This document shows positions 49,783-58,450 of a stretch of 64,000 nt of DNA, in pieces (position 1 is the stretch's first letter; the number at the start of each line of letters is the position of its first letter). The position numbers and the translations under genes are program-made. This DNA comes from Enterococcus wangshanyuanii (GTDB lineage: Bacteria; Bacillota; Bacilli; Lactobacillales; Enterococcaceae). The notes below the pieces were generated by a model, which was not told the origin of the DNA, ran no database searches, and was given only the letters and a program-made list of their open reading frames with translations. The DNA is taken from contig NZ_CP021874.1 of NCBI RefSeq assembly GCF_002197645.1, positions 248,001 through 312,000 on the forward strand, read 5' to 3'.

Positions 49783-52359
49783 ATGTATTCATTCGTAGTA
49801 AATGGCAAACCTGAAACCTGCAGCACAAACAAAAAATTGATGGACTTCCTTCGAGAAGATTTATCACTGACCGGAACAAAAGATGGTTGTAACCAAGGCT
49901 CATGCGGCGCTTGTTCAGTGCTGATAAATGGAAGGGTTTCCAAAGCGTGTTTATTCAATCTGGAAAAGCTTGAAGGTAAGGAGATCATCACGATCGAAGG
50001 AATCAGTCAAAGACAAAAAGATGTTTATGCGTATGCCTTTGCGAAAATGGGCGCAGTTCAGTGCGGATATTGTATACCAGGAATCGTGATTTCAGCACAA
50101 GGACTATTGAACAAAAAAGAAGAACCAAGCGATGAAGAGGTTCGTAAAGCAATCAGAGGCAATATCTGCCGATGCACCGGTTACGTAAAAATCATTGAAG
50201 CTATTCAACTAGCTGCTAAAATGTTTCGTGAAGATTTGAGCATACCAGAAGAAGCCTCAACTGGCAAACTTGGTGAAGACTTTAAACGTGTTGATGCGGT
50301 TGAGAAGACTTTAGGTACGGGGCTTTACGTGGATGATATCACAGTCGAAGGTATGCTGCATGCTTCTGCAATCCGTAGTAAATACCCAAGAGCCAAAGTC
50401 CTAAAAATCGATACATCCAAAGCTTTAGAGCATCCTGAGTGTGAAGCGGTACTGACTGCTAAAGATGTACCGGGAAATAATAAAATCGGGCACTTGGAAT
50501 TTATATCTGATTGGGATGTAATGATTCCAGAAGGGGAAATCACACGTTACGTTGGGGATGCAGTAGCATTAGTTGTTGCTAAAGACAAAGAAGCATTAGA
50601 AGAAATCAAAGAGCTTGTCGAAATTGATTATGAAGAACTGAAACCGATGGTCACTTGTGAAGAAGCATTAGCCGAAGGGGCTCCATTGATCCATGAAAAA
50701 GGCAATATTTTATCTCATGAGCACCTCGTTCGTGGAAACGCAGATGAACAGCTAGCGGCGTCAGTTCATGTCGTCACCCAACATTATTCTGTACCGATCA
50801 ATGAACATGCATTTATGGAGCCTGAATGTGCAATCGCAATGCCGGAAGGCGAAGATGGAATCTTGCTTTATAGTGCTGGGCAAAGTATTTATGATGAACA
50901 AAGAGAAGTTGCAAGAATGCTTGGCGTAGAAAAAGAAAAAGTTCATGTTCAAGCAAAATTAGTCGGCGGCGGCTTTGGCGGAAAAGAAGATATGAGTGTA
51001 CAACATCATGCGTCCCTTGCCGCTTGGTGCTTGCAAAAACCCGTTAAAGTATTACTTAGCCGCCAAGAAAGTTTGATGGTTCATCCAAAACGTCATGGAA
51101 TGGAGATGGACTTCACAACTGGCTGTGATGCAGAAGGAAATCTGACAGCAATGAAAGCTGTTATCTATTCTGATACTGGAGCCTATGCTTCATTGGGCGG
51201 TCCAGTCTTGCAAAGAGCATGCACTCATGCGGCAGGTCCGTATAAATATCAACATATCGATGTTGAAGGGTTTGCCGTCTACACGAATAATCCACCGGCT
51301 GGAGCGTTTCGTGGCTTTGGTGTTTGTCAGACAGCCTTTGCAATTGAGAGTAATCTAAATCTATTAGCAGAAAAAGTAGGGATTTCGCAATGGGATATCC
51401 GCTATAAAAATGCCGTAGCACCAGGAGACTCGTTACCAAATGGACAACTTGTATCAAATAATGCCGCATTAAAAGAGACCTTGTTGGAAGTCAAAGAAGC
51501 ATACGAAAATGCTGAAATTGCTGGTATTTCTTGCTTCTTTAAAAACAGTGGGATCGGTGTTGGCTTATCCGATGTTGGTCGTTGTATTGTTTCAGTAGAA
51601 GAAGGTAAAGTTCACGTCAGAACGAGTGCCGCTTGTATCGGACAAGGAATGGCGACAGTTACTACGCAAGTGGCCTGTGAGACACTGAATCTGCCGCCGG
51701 AAATGATCATAGCAGAAGCACCAGATACTCGTCGTACACCAGATTCCGGGACAACAACTGCTTCTCGTCAGTCTTTATTTACGGGTGAAGCGACAAGAAG
51801 AGCGGCGATGCAGTTACGTTATGAGCTGGATATGGGACGTTCGTTATCAGATTTAGAAGGGCAAGAATTTTATGGTGAATATTCTGCTAAAACAGATCCA
51901 TTGATCAATGACAAAACCAATCCTGTCAGTCATGCTGGCTACGGTTATGCTTCTGAGGTAGCGATTTTAGATGAAAAAGGTAAAGTCGAAAAATTTGTTG
52001 CTGCTTATGACATGGGACAAGTTGTAAATCCTAAAGCCGCTGAAGGGCAAATCGAAGGTGGAATCGTTATGGGCATGGGTTATGCTTTGACAGAAAAATT
52101 TGCGATGGAAGACGGATACGTGAAAGCGAAGTATGCCACATTAGGATTACTGAATGCGGCACAAGTACCGCCGATCGAAACGATCTTAGTTCAAGCAGAA
52201 AACATCCATGATGGTTTGGCATATGGAATCAAAGGAGTGGGAGAATTAGCAACCATTCCGACAGCTCCTGCATTAGCGGGTGCGTATTATGCACTTGATG
52301 GTAAGTTGCGTCCGACATTACCTATGGAAGACACCTTCTATCAAAAAAAGAAAAAGTAA
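49783..52359 (+). CDS. xdh: Selenium-dependent xanthine dehydrogenase, fused Fe-S/Mo subunit
   Basis: An 858-aa molybdenum hydroxylase. The N-terminal [2Fe-2S] domains carry C36, C41, C44 and C56, then C94, C97, C129 and C131. The Mo domain (about 180-858) has GGGFGGKED, AFRGFGVCQ and GVGELATIP with catalytic E821. There is no FAD domain, so electrons leave through the Fe-S part to an unknown partner. It is XdhD/SDMH-like: selenium would be a labile Mo ligand, not selenocysteine, since no in-frame TGA occurs. ATG 49783 after GGGGTG. It opens the operon with mocA, selD, yedF, yqeC and yqeB. Confidence 0.93.
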   Translation: MYSFVVNGKPETCSTNKKLMDFLREDLSLTGTKDGCNQGSCGACSVLINGRVSKACLFNLEKLEGKEIITIEGISQRQKDVYAYAFAKMGAVQCGYCIPGIVISAQGLLNKKEEPSDEEVRKAIRGNICRCTGYVKIIEAIQLAAKMFREDLSIPEEASTGKLGEDFKRVDAVEKTLGTGLYVDDITVEGMLHASAIRSKYPRAKVLKIDTSKALEHPECEAVLTAKDVPGNNKIGHLEFISDWDVMIPEGEITRYVGDAVALVVAKDKEALEEIKELVEIDYEELKPMVTCEEALAEGAPLIHEKGNILSHEHLVRGNADEQLAASVHVVTQHYSVPINEHAFMEPECAIAMPEGEDGILLYSAGQSIYDEQREVARMLGVEKEKVHVQAKLVGGGFGGKEDMSVQHHASLAAWCLQKPVKVLLSRQESLMVHPKRHGMEMDFTTGCDAEGNLTAMKAVIYSDTGAYASLGGPVLQRACTHAAGPYKYQHIDVEGFAVYTNNPPAGAFRGFGVCQTAFAIESNLNLLAEKVGISQWDIRYKNAVAPGDSLPNGQLVSNNAALKETLLEVKEAYENAEIAGISCFFKNSGIGVGLSDVGRCIVSVEEGKVHVRTSAACIGQGMATVTTQVACETLNLPPEMIIAEAPDTRRTPDSGTTTASRQSLFTGEATRRAAMQLRYELDMGRSLSDLEGQEFYGEYSAKTDPLINDKTNPVSHAGYGYASEVAILDEKGKVEKFVAAYDMGQVVNPKAAEGQIEGGIVMGMGYALTEKFAMEDGYVKAKYATLGLLNAAQVPPIETILVQAENIHDGLAYGIKGVGELATIPTAPALAGAYYALDGKLRPTLPMEDTFYQKKKK

Positions 52360-52397
52360 TACTGTGATGTGCTGGGAAATTCGCTCATAACAGGCGA

Positions 52398-52446
52398 GAA
52401 AACGCATCTATTTTGAAAGAACTGGATGCGTTTTTTCTTTTTATAA
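52398..52446 (+). terminator. Terminator after xdh
   Basis: AAACGCATC (52398-52406) pairs with GATGCGTTT around a 27-nt loop, followed by TTTTTC. It may separate xdh expression from the downstream maturation genes, which have no obvious promoter of their own. Confidence 0.85.
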
Positions 52447-52470
52447 AACAGGTGTAAAGGAGCAAAAGTG

Positions 52471-53067
52471 ATGGTAAAGATCAGTGCAATCATTATGGCT
52501 TCTGGTTTTTCTAAAAGAATGGGCACGAATAAATTGTTCCTTGAATATCAGGGAAGGACTTTTTTAGAACACATTCTTTTGTTATCAAAGAAGCTTGGTT
52601 TTTTTGAACAAATTTTAGTCATTTCACCTGAAAATTTAGCAGGAATATCTTTACCTGAAGGAGTCAAAGTCGTACTGAATCATGAAGCTGATCAAGGGCA
52701 AAGTACTAGCGTACGTTTGGGGACGCAGTTTGCTTCTGGAGATGGTTATCTTTATTTAACCGTAGATCAGCCTTTGTTGGATGAACACTTATTTGTACCA
52801 CTTTTAGCAGCGTATACCACAGACAACATTGTTTTTCCAGTAACGGTCAAAGGGAATCCAAGCAGTCCGATCTTTTTCGGGAAACGATTTCGCGCTGATT
52901 TATTGCAGGTTACAGGTAGTTCTGGCGGCCGCGAGGTTCGAAATAAGTATCCTGATACGTGGCAACGAGTACCAGTCAGCGAACCTTACCGGTTAGCAGA
53001 CATCGATACATATAGCGATTATCAAAAGCTGATCGCTAATAAAGTTGATGAAAGGACACGATCATGA
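52471..53067 (+). CDS. MocA/MobA-like molybdenum cofactor nucleotidyltransferase
   Basis: A 198-aa nucleotidyltransferase: IIMASGFSKRMGTNK is the nucleotide-binding signature, and VDQPLLD is the Asp-containing metal site. MocA (CTP) makes the cytosine dinucleotide form of the molybdenum cofactor for xanthine dehydrogenase-type enzymes; in selenium-dependent clusters a MocA/YgfJ-type gene is standard. AAAGGAG precedes ATG 52471 (GTG 52468 is too close). Its TGA overlaps the next ATG (ATGA). Confidence 0.9.
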   Translation: MVKISAIIMASGFSKRMGTNKLFLEYQGRTFLEHILLLSKKLGFFEQILVISPENLAGISLPEGVKVVLNHEADQGQSTSVRLGTQFASGDGYLYLTVDQPLLDEHLFVPLLAAYTTDNIVFPVTVKGNPSSPIFFGKRFRADLLQVTGSSGGREVRNKYPDTWQRVPVSEPYRLADIDTYSDYQKLIANKVDERTRS

Positions 53068-54215
53068 AACAGCCTGTCTATCTAAATTATGCAGCAACCT
53101 CTAACCAGAAATTTGACACAACGATCGATGAGCTTTGTGCATATTTAAAAGAAAATAATAGCACAAATACAAACCGCAGCATCAATACTCTAGGTGATCT
53201 TGGTTCACTTTTTGATGCACGCCAAGTACTTGCTGATTTTTTTCATGCCCCAGATCCAGCACATGTGATTTTTACCTCTAATGCAACGATGGCATTGAAT
53301 ATGGTGCTGCATGGATTACTAAAACCAGGGGATCATGTATTGACAACGATGGTAGAACATAATGCGGTAACCAGACCGCTGCAGCTTCTTGAGACGGAAC
53401 GAAATGTTGTTGTTACGCATTTAGTATGTGCGAAAGATGGTAGTCTTGATCCTGAGCAGATCGAAACGGCTATTCGAGGAGAAACGAAGGTGCTGGTGAT
53501 GACCCATGCCTCGAATGTTTTAGGGACGATACTCCCTGTTAAAGAATGTTTTGAAAAAGCTAAAAAACACGGGATCATCACGATTTTGGATAGTGCTCAG
53601 ACGGCAGGCATTTTACCGATCAATATGGAAGAGTTGTCAATAGATATTTTAACGTTTACAGGACACAAAAGCCTGATGGGGCTGTCTGGAATCGGTGGTT
53701 TTGTTTTAGGAAAAAACATAGAAAAGAAAATCGATCCTTGGCTGACAGGGGGAACGGGTAGTGCTTCTCATTTATTGACGCAGCCGGATTTTTTACCAGA
53801 TAAATTTGAGCCGGGCACCTTGAACATGCTTGGGATCATTAGTTTGAAAAGTGCTGTTACAGAAATACAGCGGCTTGGTTTAGAGCAAATATTAATGCAT
53901 GAACGAATGTTGACGAAAAGATTTTTAGATGGAGTCAAAGGAATGCCGATTGAGATCTTGGGGTGTCAAGATGCTGAACGGTCAGTCCCTGTTGTTTCCC
54001 TCGTTAGTCCCAAAATAGATAGCGGTGAGCTTGCCCAACGATTAGCTGATGCGTTTCAAATTATTACAAGATCTGGCTTACATTGTGCACCATTGGCACA
54101 TGAAACAGCTGGAACTATCAAGACTGGAGCGGTTCGCTTTAGCTTTGGCTGGCAAACAACAACAGCAGAAATCGATTATGCCTTATCAGCATTAGAAAGC
54201 GTTTTATCTCAATGA
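53064..54215 (+). CDS. Cysteine desulfurase-like PLP enzyme (EF2568 type)
   Basis: A 383-aa class V aminotransferase-fold protein. The PLP lysine is K202 in TFTGHKSLMG and the reactive cysteine is C341 in SGLHCAPLAHE. It belongs to the cysteine desulfurase/selenocysteine lyase relatives found with SelD in SDMH clusters (named after E. faecalis EF2568). It probably supplies selenide or persulfide to SelD or to XdhC. It overlaps the MocA gene by 4 bp and selD follows closely. Confidence 0.9.
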   Translation: MKQPVYLNYAATSNQKFDTTIDELCAYLKENNSTNTNRSINTLGDLGSLFDARQVLADFFHAPDPAHVIFTSNATMALNMVLHGLLKPGDHVLTTMVEHNAVTRPLQLLETERNVVVTHLVCAKDGSLDPEQIETAIRGETKVLVMTHASNVLGTILPVKECFEKAKKHGIITILDSAQTAGILPINMEELSIDILTFTGHKSLMGLSGIGGFVLGKNIEKKIDPWLTGGTGSASHLLTQPDFLPDKFEPGTLNMLGIISLKSAVTEIQRLGLEQILMHERMLTKRFLDGVKGMPIEILGCQDAERSVPVVSLVSPKIDSGELAQRLADAFQIITRSGLHCAPLAHETAGTIKTGAVRFSFGWQTTTAEIDYALSALESVLSQ

Positions 54216-54235
54216 TAGAAAGAAAGGAGAGAGCG

Positions 54236-55258
54236 ATGGAATTTTTATCACAATGTACGTCAGGAGGCTGTGGCGCTAAAATCGGCCCCAACGAATTAGC
54301 CGGCTTTTTAAATCATTTACCAACATTTACGGACAAACATATATTAGTGGACTTTGACTCATCTGATGATGCTGCTGTTTATCAAATTTCTGATGATACA
54401 GCACTGATTTCAACTGTTGATTTTTTCTCTCCGATGGTCGATGATCCTAAAACCTTTGGTCGGATCGCCGCCGCGAACGCTATGAGTGATGTGTATGCCA
54501 TGGGCGGTGAGGTGCTGTTTGCTTTGAATTTGGTTTGTTTTCCTGAAAAGATGGATAAGCAGATGCTTTCAGATATCCTTTATGGCGGAGCCGAAAAACT
54601 GAAGGAAGCACAAGCATCTTTGGCAGGAGGACATTCGATTTACGATCATGAACCGAAATATGGCTTGGCTGTAACAGGAAAGGTCGATCCACAAAAAATC
54701 ATCCGCAACAACACAGCAAAGCCTGGAGATGTTTTGATTTTAACAAAAGCTTTAGGTGTAGGGCTCATTCAAGCGGCTGCTAGGGGACAAGTTGCTTCAA
54801 AAAAAGCAGAGCAAGCGGCTATTGACTCGATGGAGCGGCTGAATAAATATGCTGCAGAAAAAATGCGGGGTTTTGCTGTCCATGCTTGTACAGATGTCAC
54901 TGGTTTTGGTCTATTAGTTCATGCTGCTGAGATGGCGGACAAGCATGTAACACTTGTCATAGACACAGAACAACTGCCGTTATTACCAGAAGCTTATCGT
55001 TATGCAGAAGAATTTTTAGCAACAGCAGCTGGACAAAGAAATCGTCAATTTATGGCTGAGAAAATTGATCTATCCACTGTTTCGTCAGCATTTCAAGAGA
55101 TATTGTTTGATCCGCAAACATCTGGAGGGCTCTTATTGAGCGTAGCACCAGAACAGGCAGAGGCTTGTTTGGCTGCTATCCAAAAAGAAGATCCTGTTGC
55201 TGCCATTATTGGGGAAGTCTGTGAAAGAGTCACTGAGCAGCCGTTGATTATTTTATAA
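54236..55258 (+). CDS. selD: Selenide, water dikinase
   Basis: Makes selenophosphate from selenide and ATP. It has 340 aa, with the glycine-rich N-terminal loop SQCTSGGCGAKIGP: C12 and K15 match the catalytic Cys and Lys of E. coli SelD, but the second Cys of the E. coli loop is Ala here. The AIRS-type core has STVDFFSPMVDDP and LAGGHSIYD. ATG 54236 has AAAGGAG; an earlier ATG at 54212 overlaps the previous gene. No selA or selB is in the window, which fits an SelD serving a Mo enzyme, although genes elsewhere cannot be excluded. Confidence 0.95.
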   Translation: MEFLSQCTSGGCGAKIGPNELAGFLNHLPTFTDKHILVDFDSSDDAAVYQISDDTALISTVDFFSPMVDDPKTFGRIAAANAMSDVYAMGGEVLFALNLVCFPEKMDKQMLSDILYGGAEKLKEAQASLAGGHSIYDHEPKYGLAVTGKVDPQKIIRNNTAKPGDVLILTKALGVGLIQAAARGQVASKKAEQAAIDSMERLNKYAAEKMRGFAVHACTDVTGFGLLVHAAEMADKHVTLVIDTEQLPLLPEAYRYAEEFLATAAGQRNRQFMAEKIDLSTVSSAFQEILFDPQTSGGLLLSVAPEQAEACLAAIQKEDPVAAIIGEVCERVTEQPLIIL

Positions 55259-55274
55259 GAAAGAAGGATACAAA

Positions 55275-55865
55275 ATGAATAAAATCAATGCTTTAGGAAA
55301 ACCCTGTCCAATTCCAGTCATTGAAGCAAAAAAAGCCATTCGCGAAATTCAAGCAGAAGGTGGAATAATCGAAATACGGGTCGATAACGAAGTCGCAGTC
55401 AAAAATATAGAAAAGCTGGTCCATGGCCTGAATTTGACGGCTGAGATCAAACAGTTGAATGAAGTAGAATGGGCAGTCCAAATTGCTGTACCCAAAAAAC
55501 TGATACAAACAGATTCAGAGCAACCGGATCATGAGCTCGTGATTGCTTTTGGGAAAAAAACGATGGGTGAAGGAGATCCTGATCTTGGCGAAATTTTGCT
55601 TAAAAATTTTATCTACTCACTGACAGAACTCGAGACACCACCAGAACACCTACTCTTTTTCAATAGTGGAGCCTATCTGACGAATAAAGGATCAAATGCT
55701 TTAAAGGATCTACATAGACTGGAAGAAAAAGGAACGCAAATCAGCACGTGTGGCGCTTGTCTGGACTTTTATCAAATCAAAGAAAGCTTAGCGATCGGTG
55801 AAATCACTAATATGTACGGAATCACAGAAGTGATGGCTCAAGCAAACAAAGTGATCAACTTTTAG
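55275..55865 (+). CDS. yedF: Selenium metabolism protein YedF
   Basis: A 196-aa protein with an N-terminal TusA/SirA-like domain (CPIPVIEAKKAI motif, about 1-70) and a C-terminal DsrE-like domain (about 90-196; STCGACLDFYQI). This layout is the selenium-linked YedF type. Its cysteines could carry sulfur or selenium between the desulfurase and SelD or XdhC. GAAGGA precedes ATG 55275. It is the member of block 3 most directly linked with selenium transfer. Confidence 0.9.
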   Translation: MNKINALGKPCPIPVIEAKKAIREIQAEGGIIEIRVDNEVAVKNIEKLVHGLNLTAEIKQLNEVEWAVQIAVPKKLIQTDSEQPDHELVIAFGKKTMGEGDPDLGEILLKNFIYSLTELETPPEHLLFFNSGAYLTNKGSNALKDLHRLEEKGTQISTCGACLDFYQIKESLAIGEITNMYGITEVMAQANKVINF

Positions 55866-55881
55866 TAAAAGAGGTGTAAAG

Positions 55882-56139
55882 ATGGAATACCTTTTGACTT
55901 TTCAAAATACGCATTATGCCGTTCACAGTGAAAAAGTCTTGGCAGCACATAAGATTCCAGTTTCTGTTATGGCATTGCCGACAAGTTTAGGCGATTTTTG
56001 TGGAATTTGCATAAGATTGGATGATGCTTTTTTTGAGAAAGGACGGCAGTACTTATCACAAGCGGACTTACCCGTTGAAGAAATTTTCATCATTGAAGAG
56101 CAAAATAACGAAAGGAGCTATAGGGTATGGAACGATTGA
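55882..56139 (+). CDS. DUF3343 small protein
   Basis: An 85-aa protein of the DUF3343 family (TFQNTHYAVHSEKVL, ALPTSLGDFCGICIRLDD), regularly found in selenium-dependent hydroxylase and YedF-containing operons. Its function is unknown; the C-x2-C at CGIC could take part in sulfur or selenium transfer. AGAGGTG precedes ATG 55882. It overlaps yqeC by 13 bp. Confidence 0.85.
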   Translation: MEYLLTFQNTHYAVHSEKVLAAHKIPVSVMALPTSLGDFCGICIRLDDAFFEKGRQYLSQADLPVEEIFIIEEQNNERSYRVWND

Positions 56140-56855
56140 TCGATTGCTTTGATTTTGAAGGCAAGCAAGTTGTCTCGCTGATTGGAAGCGGCGGTAAAAC
56201 AAGCCTGATGTGGTATTTGGCAGAATGCTATCGTCAAGAAAAAGTGTTAGTAAGTACGACGACAAAAATCGGTTGCCCTGTGCATCAGCCCTATGATTTT
56301 TTCTACAGTCAAGATTTCTCTAAAGTGGGAACGGATGGTAAAGGGATCACTCTAGCCGGAACTCGTCTGTCGGGTGGACATAAATTAAGTGCGCCACCTA
56401 GCATGATTCAGCAAAGCTTTCCAATGTTTGATAAAATCTTTCTAGAAGCAGACGGCTCAAAGCAATTGCCGTTGAAAGGATGGGAAACATTTGAGCCGGT
56501 GGTCATTCCTGAGACCACTGCAACGATTGGGCTGATTCCGATATCAGTATTGAATGAAAAAATAGATTTGACGACTGTTCATCGCTTGCCTTTATTTTTG
56601 AGAGCTACCGGAACTAAAACGGGAGATGTCATTTGTGAGGAAACGTTAGCTGAGGTCATTTCCAGTCCTAAAGGGCTTTGGGCAAAGAGTCGTGGTCATC
56701 GGATTTTATGTATCAATCAAGTAGAAAGTTCAGAACAGTTAAAACAGGCGGAAAAAGTATTATCTTTGTTGCCATGCATGCTGATGAAGCGGTTGACTAA
56801 AGTAATTGCCTGCAATGTTCAATCTGGAAAAGGAGTCGTTTTATGGGAAAAATAG
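56127..56855 (+). CDS. yqeC: Selenium-dependent hydroxylase accessory protein YqeC
   Basis: A 242-aa protein with an N-terminal P-loop-like VSLIGSGGKTSLMW (about 15-28), matching the YqeC family that occurs only with selenium-dependent Mo hydroxylases. It probably uses a nucleotide to help cofactor selenation, although the step is unknown. AAAGGAG stands before ATG 56127, inside the end of the DUF3343 gene. It overlaps yqeB by 13 bp. Confidence 0.9.
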   Translation: MERLIDCFDFEGKQVVSLIGSGGKTSLMWYLAECYRQEKVLVSTTTKIGCPVHQPYDFFYSQDFSKVGTDGKGITLAGTRLSGGHKLSAPPSMIQQSFPMFDKIFLEADGSKQLPLKGWETFEPVVIPETTATIGLIPISVLNEKIDLTTVHRLPLFLRATGTKTGDVICEETLAEVISSPKGLWAKSRGHRILCINQVESSEQLKQAEKVLSLLPCMLMKRLTKVIACNVQSGKGVVLWEK

Positions 56856-57673
56856 CAGAAGGAGTTGCTGAAACAATTGTTGTTGTTAGAGGCGGCGGAG
56901 ATCTTGCGACTGGTGTAGTTCAAAAACTCCATCATACTGGATTCAAGGTTGTTATTCTGGAAACGGAAAAGCCTCTAGCGATTAGGAGGACAGTGGCTTT
57001 ATGTAATGCTGTTTTTGAAAAAGAACAGCAAGTTGAAGATTTAAACGCACGTTTAGTTACTTCTTTAACAGAATGTGAAGCATGCTGGAATAAAGGGGAA
57101 TTACCTGTATGGGTGGATGCACAAGCAGATTCTTTAAATGAACTAAAACCGTTGATTTTAATTGATGCGATTTTAGCTAAGCGAAATATCGGGACAAATC
57201 GAAAGATGGCGCCGATCACGATTGCATTAGGTCCAGGCTTTTCTGCACCAGAGGATGTTGATGTAGTTGTAGAGACGATGAGAGGTCATTACTTAGGGAG
57301 ACTCTATTTTGAAGGAAGCGCGTTAGCAAATACAGGAATTCCTGGTGAAATTGGCGGGAAAAGTGCAGAACGTGTGATTCATGCTCCTGCTTCTGGTCAA
57401 GTAAAGCATATCAAAAAAATCGGAGATAGCGTTCAAAAGGGTGAACTTTTATTTTACGTTGGAGACCAACCAGTATTTTCACCATTGGAGGGTGTTTTAA
57501 GAGGCTTGATTTCTGATCAAGTTGAATGTAAAAAAGGGTTGAAATGCGCGGATGTCGATCCGAGAGTAGTGGATGAAGTCGATTGTTTTACTATTTCTGA
57601 TAAAGCACGAGCATTAGGAGGCGCGGTTTTAGATGCTATTTTTATGATCGGTCATCAAAAAGAGAGACTATAA
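56843..57673 (+). CDS. yqeB: Selenium-dependent molybdenum hydroxylase system protein YqeB (EF2563 type)
   Basis: A 276-aa protein of the EF2563/YqeB family, a marker of selenium-dependent molybdenum hydroxylases. The N-terminal VVVRGGGDLATGVVQKLH is a Rossmann-like nucleotide-binding segment; the C-terminal part (about 195-260, HAPASGQVKHIKKIGDSVQKG) looks biotinyl/lipoyl-like without a modified lysine in a standard context. It is the last gene of block 3 and is followed by a terminator. Confidence 0.9.
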   Translation: MGKIAEGVAETIVVVRGGGDLATGVVQKLHHTGFKVVILETEKPLAIRRTVALCNAVFEKEQQVEDLNARLVTSLTECEACWNKGELPVWVDAQADSLNELKPLILIDAILAKRNIGTNRKMAPITIALGPGFSAPEDVDVVVETMRGHYLGRLYFEGSALANTGIPGEIGGKSAERVIHAPASGQVKHIKKIGDSVQKGELLFYVGDQPVFSPLEGVLRGLISDQVECKKGLKCADVDPRVVDEVDCFTISDKARALGGAVLDAIFMIGHQKERL

Positions 57674-57978
57674 ATAAGTCTGTCAAGTTAGGCGTTATTG
57701 ATAATCATTCGCCTTTTCTAAAAAATATTTTTTTTACCTAAAAATTATTGTTTTAAACGCTTGATTTATGGTATAGTATAAGTGAAGTTTTTGCTTCTTT
57801 CTGCTTTTGAAAAAGAAAGCGTTTTATCTAGATTTTATATTATGTGAAAAAGGTAATTTGATTGAGAAATGGTGAAGCAACTATTAATTTCGATAATAAG
57901 TATGAGAGAAATGAAAGGGGTTTCGTTCAGCTTTTATACTTTAAAATATTTTGAAAAAAGATGAGAGGATGAGCAAAT
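57674..57978 (+). promoter_or_regulatory. Terminator, flavodoxin promoter and leader
   Basis: This 305-bp gap starts with a terminator (57690-57718). Then CTAAAAAATATTTTTT (57718-57733) and ACCTAAAAATTATTG (57736-57750) repeat the operator-like sequences seen before ssnA. The promoter is TTGTTT (57748-57753)-18 bp-TATAGT (57772-57777, extended -10). The leader of about 190 nt has a short GAAG/CTTC hairpin, then CTTTCT with AGAAAG, and a cre-like AGAAAGCGTTTTAT (57814-57827). Confidence 0.65.
57690..57718 (+). terminator. Terminator of the xdh-yqeB operon
   Basis: AGGCG (57690-57694) pairs with CGCCT (57710-57714), with inner TGAT-A-ATCA, followed by TTTC. It starts 17 bp after the yqeB stop codon. 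The T run merges with the AT-rich operator candidate. Confidence 0.75.
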
Positions 57979-58422
57979 ATGGCACTAGTAAAAATCGTTT
58001 ATGCAAGTATGACAGGAAACACTGAGGAGATTTCAGAAATTTTAGAAAGTACTGTTCAGGACGCAGGCTTTGAGGTTGAAAGAGAAGAGTGTTCAGAGGT
58101 AGATGTAGACTTCTTTGATGACGCAGATGCATGTGTCATCGCGACTTATACTTATGGCGATGGAGAATTGCCCTTTGAGTTTGAAGATTTCTTTGATGAG
58201 CTGGAAGATAAAGACTTATCAGGTAAAATCTTTGGTGTTGTAGGTTCAGGAGATCGAGAATATGGGGACTTGTTCTGTAAATCTGCTCATGATTTTGTTG
58301 AAGCCTTGGAAAAAGCTGGGGCAAAAAAAGTAGCAGAAACCGTTGAAATCGAAAATAATGCTGAGGATGAGGATGTCGAAGCATTGAAGAAGTTTGTCAC
58401 TGAACTGACAGCAGGTTTATAA
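57979..58422 (+). CDS. Flavodoxin
   Basis: A 147-aa FMN electron carrier. The FMN phosphate loop is SMTGNTEEI (residues 10-18), and acidic flavodoxin loops (TYTYGDGELP, GSGDREYGDLF) are clear. GAGAGGATGAG precedes ATG 57979. It is the first gene of a redox block with an NfnA/NfnB-like pair and pyruvate:flavodoxin oxidoreductase, so it is the likely acceptor of the latter. Confidence 0.95.
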   Translation: MALVKIVYASMTGNTEEISEILESTVQDAGFEVEREECSEVDVDFFDDADACVIATYTYGDGELPFEFEDFFDELEDKDLSGKIFGVVGSGDREYGDLFCKSAHDFVEALEKAGAKKVAETVEIENNAEDEDVEALKKFVTELTAGL

Positions 58423-58450
58423 GCTTGTAAATCATATGAAAGAAGGAAAA

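Noticed and set aside
49783-52359. Selenocysteine codon in xdh
   Set aside because: The frame has no internal TGA and the family uses a labile selenium ligand.
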